From Roseivivax marinus (GTDB lineage Bacteria > Pseudomonadota > Alphaproteobacteria > Rhodobacterales > Rhodobacteraceae), in assembly GCF_900109705.1 (NCBI RefSeq), contig NZ_FOAI01000002.1, forward strand, positions 62,001 through 126,000: 64,000 nt of DNA. The letters are read 5' to 3'. This document shows, in pieces, positions 62,364-64,000 of the stretch. The notes beneath the pieces were generated by a model that worked only from the letters and a program-made list of their open reading frames with translations, made no database searches and was not told the origin of the DNA. The position numbers and the translations under genes were made by a program. The number at the start of each line of letters is the position of its first letter. Position 1 is the first letter of the stretch.

Positions 62364-64000
62364 TCAGGCCGCGAGGTCGTCCGGCGACACCGCGTAGAGA
62401 TCCTCGGCCCCGGCGCGCGCGTGGGCCAGGTGACCGGCGTGCTGCGGCAGGAGCCGCGTGATGTAGAACCGCGCCAGCCGCGCGCGCGGGCCCTCGGGAT
62501 CGGCCATCGCCGCCATCAGGTGCGCGTGACCGCCCAGCACGCGGGCAAAGCCCATCAGGAACGGCACCGAACCGGCGAACCGCGCATTGAGGTCGTCCTG
62601 GGCCACCAGCCATTCCACGGTCTCGCGCAGGGTCTCGGCCGCCTCCCAGACCGGGGCCGCGAGGTCGGGCATCCGCTCGCGCGCGGTCTCGGCGAAGCTC
62701 TCGATCTCGTCGAGCATGGCGAAGGCCGCCTCGCCGCCGTCCGCCATCTTGCGCGCCACGAGATCCATCGCCTGGATGCCGTTGGTGCCCTCGTAGATCG
62801 CCGTCACACGAACGTCGCGCAGGAACTGCGCCGCGCCGGTCTCTTCGACATAGCCCATGCCGCCGTGGACCTGGATGCCCATGTCGGCGACCGCCATGCC
62901 TGTCTCGGTCCCGAAGGTCTTGGCGATCGGCGTGAGGAACGCGGCCCGCGCCGCCCAGTCTTCCCCCCCGCCGGACCGCGCGCGGTCGAGCGCCACGGCG
63001 CACATCAGGGCGATCGCGCGCGCCGCGAAGATGTCTGCTTTCATCGTGGTCAGCATCCGGCGCACGTCGGCATGATCGACGATGGAGCCGGTGGCGTTCT
63101 CGACCTTCGACGCGCCCTGCCTGCGGTCCAAGGCGTAGGCCAGCGCGTGCTGGAACGCGCCTTCCGCGACACCGATCCCCTGCGCGCCGACACCGAGCCG
63201 CGCGTTGTTCATCATTGTGAACATCGCCTTCATGCCGCCGTTCTCGGGCCCGACCAGCCACCCGGTGGAGCGGTCGTAGTCCAGCACCGCCGTGGGCGAG
63301 CCGTGGATGCCCATCTTTTCCTCGAGAGACACGGTCCGCACGTTGTTGAACGGCCCCGGACCGCCGTCCTCGGTGGGCAGGTACTTGGGCACCATGAAGA
63401 GGCTGATCCCCTTCGTGCCCGGCGCCGCGTCGGGCAACCGCGCCAGCACGAGGTGACAGATGTTCGGCGTGAGGTCGTGATCGCCCCAGGTGATGTAGAT
63501 CTTCTGCCCGGTGATCGCGTAGGTGCCGTCGCCGTTCGGTTCGGCCTTCGTACGCAGCGCGCCCACGTCCGAACCGGCCTGCGGCTCGGTCAGGTTCATC
63601 GTCCCGGTCCACTCGCCCGAAATCAGCTTCGGCAGGTAGAGCGCCTTCAGCTCGTCCGAGGCATGCGCCTCGAGCGCGTCGATCTGGCCCTGTGTCAGCA
63701 TCGGGTTGAGCTGTAGCGCGAGGTTGGCAGACGATACCATGTCGTTGACCGCGGTGGTCAGCGCCATCGGCAGGCCCATGCCGCCGTGCTCGGGATCGGC
63801 CGAGATCGCAACCCATCCTCCCTCGGCGATGGCGCCATACGCGGCGTCGAAGCCCTCGGAGGTGCGCGTCACACCGTTCTCGAGACGCGCCGGGTCGGTG
63901 TCGCCCGCACGACGGGTGGGCGCGAGGACCTCCTCGCAGAGCCGCCCGGCCTCGGTCAGGATCGCCTCGACGGTCTCGGGCGTGGCCTCGGCAAAGCGCT
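62364..64000 (-). CDS. Acyl-CoA dehydrogenase, N-terminus beyond the window
   Basis: At least 545 C-terminal residues of a long (about 590-residue) FAD-dependent acyl-CoA dehydrogenase. The open frame continues to the right edge. FAD and substrate motifs include GTMNLTEPQAGSDVGALRT, YITWGDHDLTPNI and QVHGGMGYVEETGAAQFLRD with YEGTNGIQAMDL; the C-terminal extension is of the DmdC/FadE long-form type. Rhodobacterales often carry several such paralogues, one of which acts on 3-methylmercaptopropionyl-CoA; that substrate is only a possibility here. Confidence 0.92.
   Translation of the reverse strand, partial: RFAEATPETVEAILTEAGRLCEEVLAPTRRAGDTDPARLENGVTRTSEGFDAAYGAIAEGGWVAISADPEHGGMGLPMALTTAVNDMVSSANLALQLNPMLTQGQIDALEAHASDELKALYLPKLISGEWTGTMNLTEPQAGSDVGALRTKAEPNGDGTYAITGQKIYITWGDHDLTPNICHLVLARLPDAAPGTKGISLFMVPKYLPTEDGGPGPFNNVRTVSLEEKMGIHGSPTAVLDYDRSTGWLVGPENGGMKAMFTMMNNARLGVGAQGIGVAEGAFQHALAYALDRRQGASKVENATGSIVDHADVRRMLTTMKADIFAARAIALMCAVALDRARSGGGEDWAARAAFLTPIAKTFGTETGMAVADMGIQVHGGMGYVEETGAAQFLRDVRVTAIYEGTNGIQAMDLVARKMADGGEAAFAMLDEIESFAETARERMPDLAAPVWEAAETLRETVEWLVAQDDLNARFAGSVPFLMGFARVLGGHAHLMAAMADPEGPRARLARFYITRLLPQHAGHLAHARAGAEDLYAVSPDDLAA

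Overview
The window is very GC-rich chromosomal DNA from an alphaproteobacterium, most likely a member of the Rhodobacterales (Rhodobacter/Roseobacter group). The evidence is the gene set: a GcrA cell-cycle regulator, phosphatidylcholine synthase, a FYDLN-acid protein, the 44-residue aa3 oxidase subunit IV, PreT/PreA pyrimidine reduction genes under a RutR-type regulator, and a solo LuxR regulator. I see no rRNA, CRISPR array, insertion sequence or prophage. There is one tRNA, tRNA-Ala(GGC). Many long reading frames lie antisense to real genes and are GC-driven shadows.

Region by region. Positions 1-6.4 kb hold reductive pyrimidine catabolism: a carbamoylase-type amidase cut by the window edge, a RutR-like TetR regulator, and a preT / Fpg-like glycosylase / preA operon. 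RutR-like operators lie before the amidase/rutR pair and before preT. 6.5-8.3 kb holds a YbjN protein, proC and csaA. 8.3-12.7 kb is a sensory operon on the minus strand: a short LOV photoreceptor-like protein, a 1152-residue CheB/CheR/PAS/HWE histidine kinase, and a single-domain receiver. 12.8-24.2 kb is mostly housekeeping: pcs, an orphan ABC-2 permease, gcrA, a FUSC-type membrane protein, rimO, a LuxR solo divergent from tdk, priA, fsa and aroC.

24.3-32.1 kb is a urease cluster on the minus strand: ureD, ureA, a small His-rich membrane protein, ureB, then two possible granule-associated proteins (one with a long histone H1-like tail, preceded by a PhaR-like site), then ureC, a DUF1127 protein, ureE, ureF, ureG and a 48-residue zinc-ribbon protein. 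32-42.5 kb is mixed: trmO, an HTH/periplasmic-binding-like regulator, a RluA-type pseudouridine synthase, a homocysteine methyltransferase, three LysE exporters with a divergent Lrp regulator, free-methionine sulfoxide reductase, accA, an SDR protein with a hairpin over its ribosome-binding site, a GntR regulator, a YgjP-type metallopeptidase and a FYDLN-acid protein.

From the tRNA at 42.6 kb to 54.3 kb come small envelope proteins, an HtrA/DegP-like protease divergent from an OmpR-type two-component pair, a hemerythrin protein, dacB, nadD, a Tat-exported metallo-beta-lactamase-fold protein, a MOSC protein and a CurA-like reductase. 54.4-59.0 kb is a tightly overlapped molybdenum cofactor operon (fdhD, a cytidine-deaminase-like gene, mobA, mobB, and a moeA fused to a second N-terminal domain). 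The window ends with azlCD, a lipoprotein, cytochrome oxidase subunit IV, a second metallo-beta-lactamase-fold protein and an acyl-CoA dehydrogenase cut by the right edge.

The points most worth a second look are the split LOV/CheB-CheR-HWE system, the glycosylase gene inside preTA, the granule-type genes inside the urease cluster with their CTGC-N3-GCAG site, the deaminase gene and MoeA fusion in the molybdenum operon, leader hairpins ahead of gcrA and the SDR gene, and a dispersed intergenic element family.
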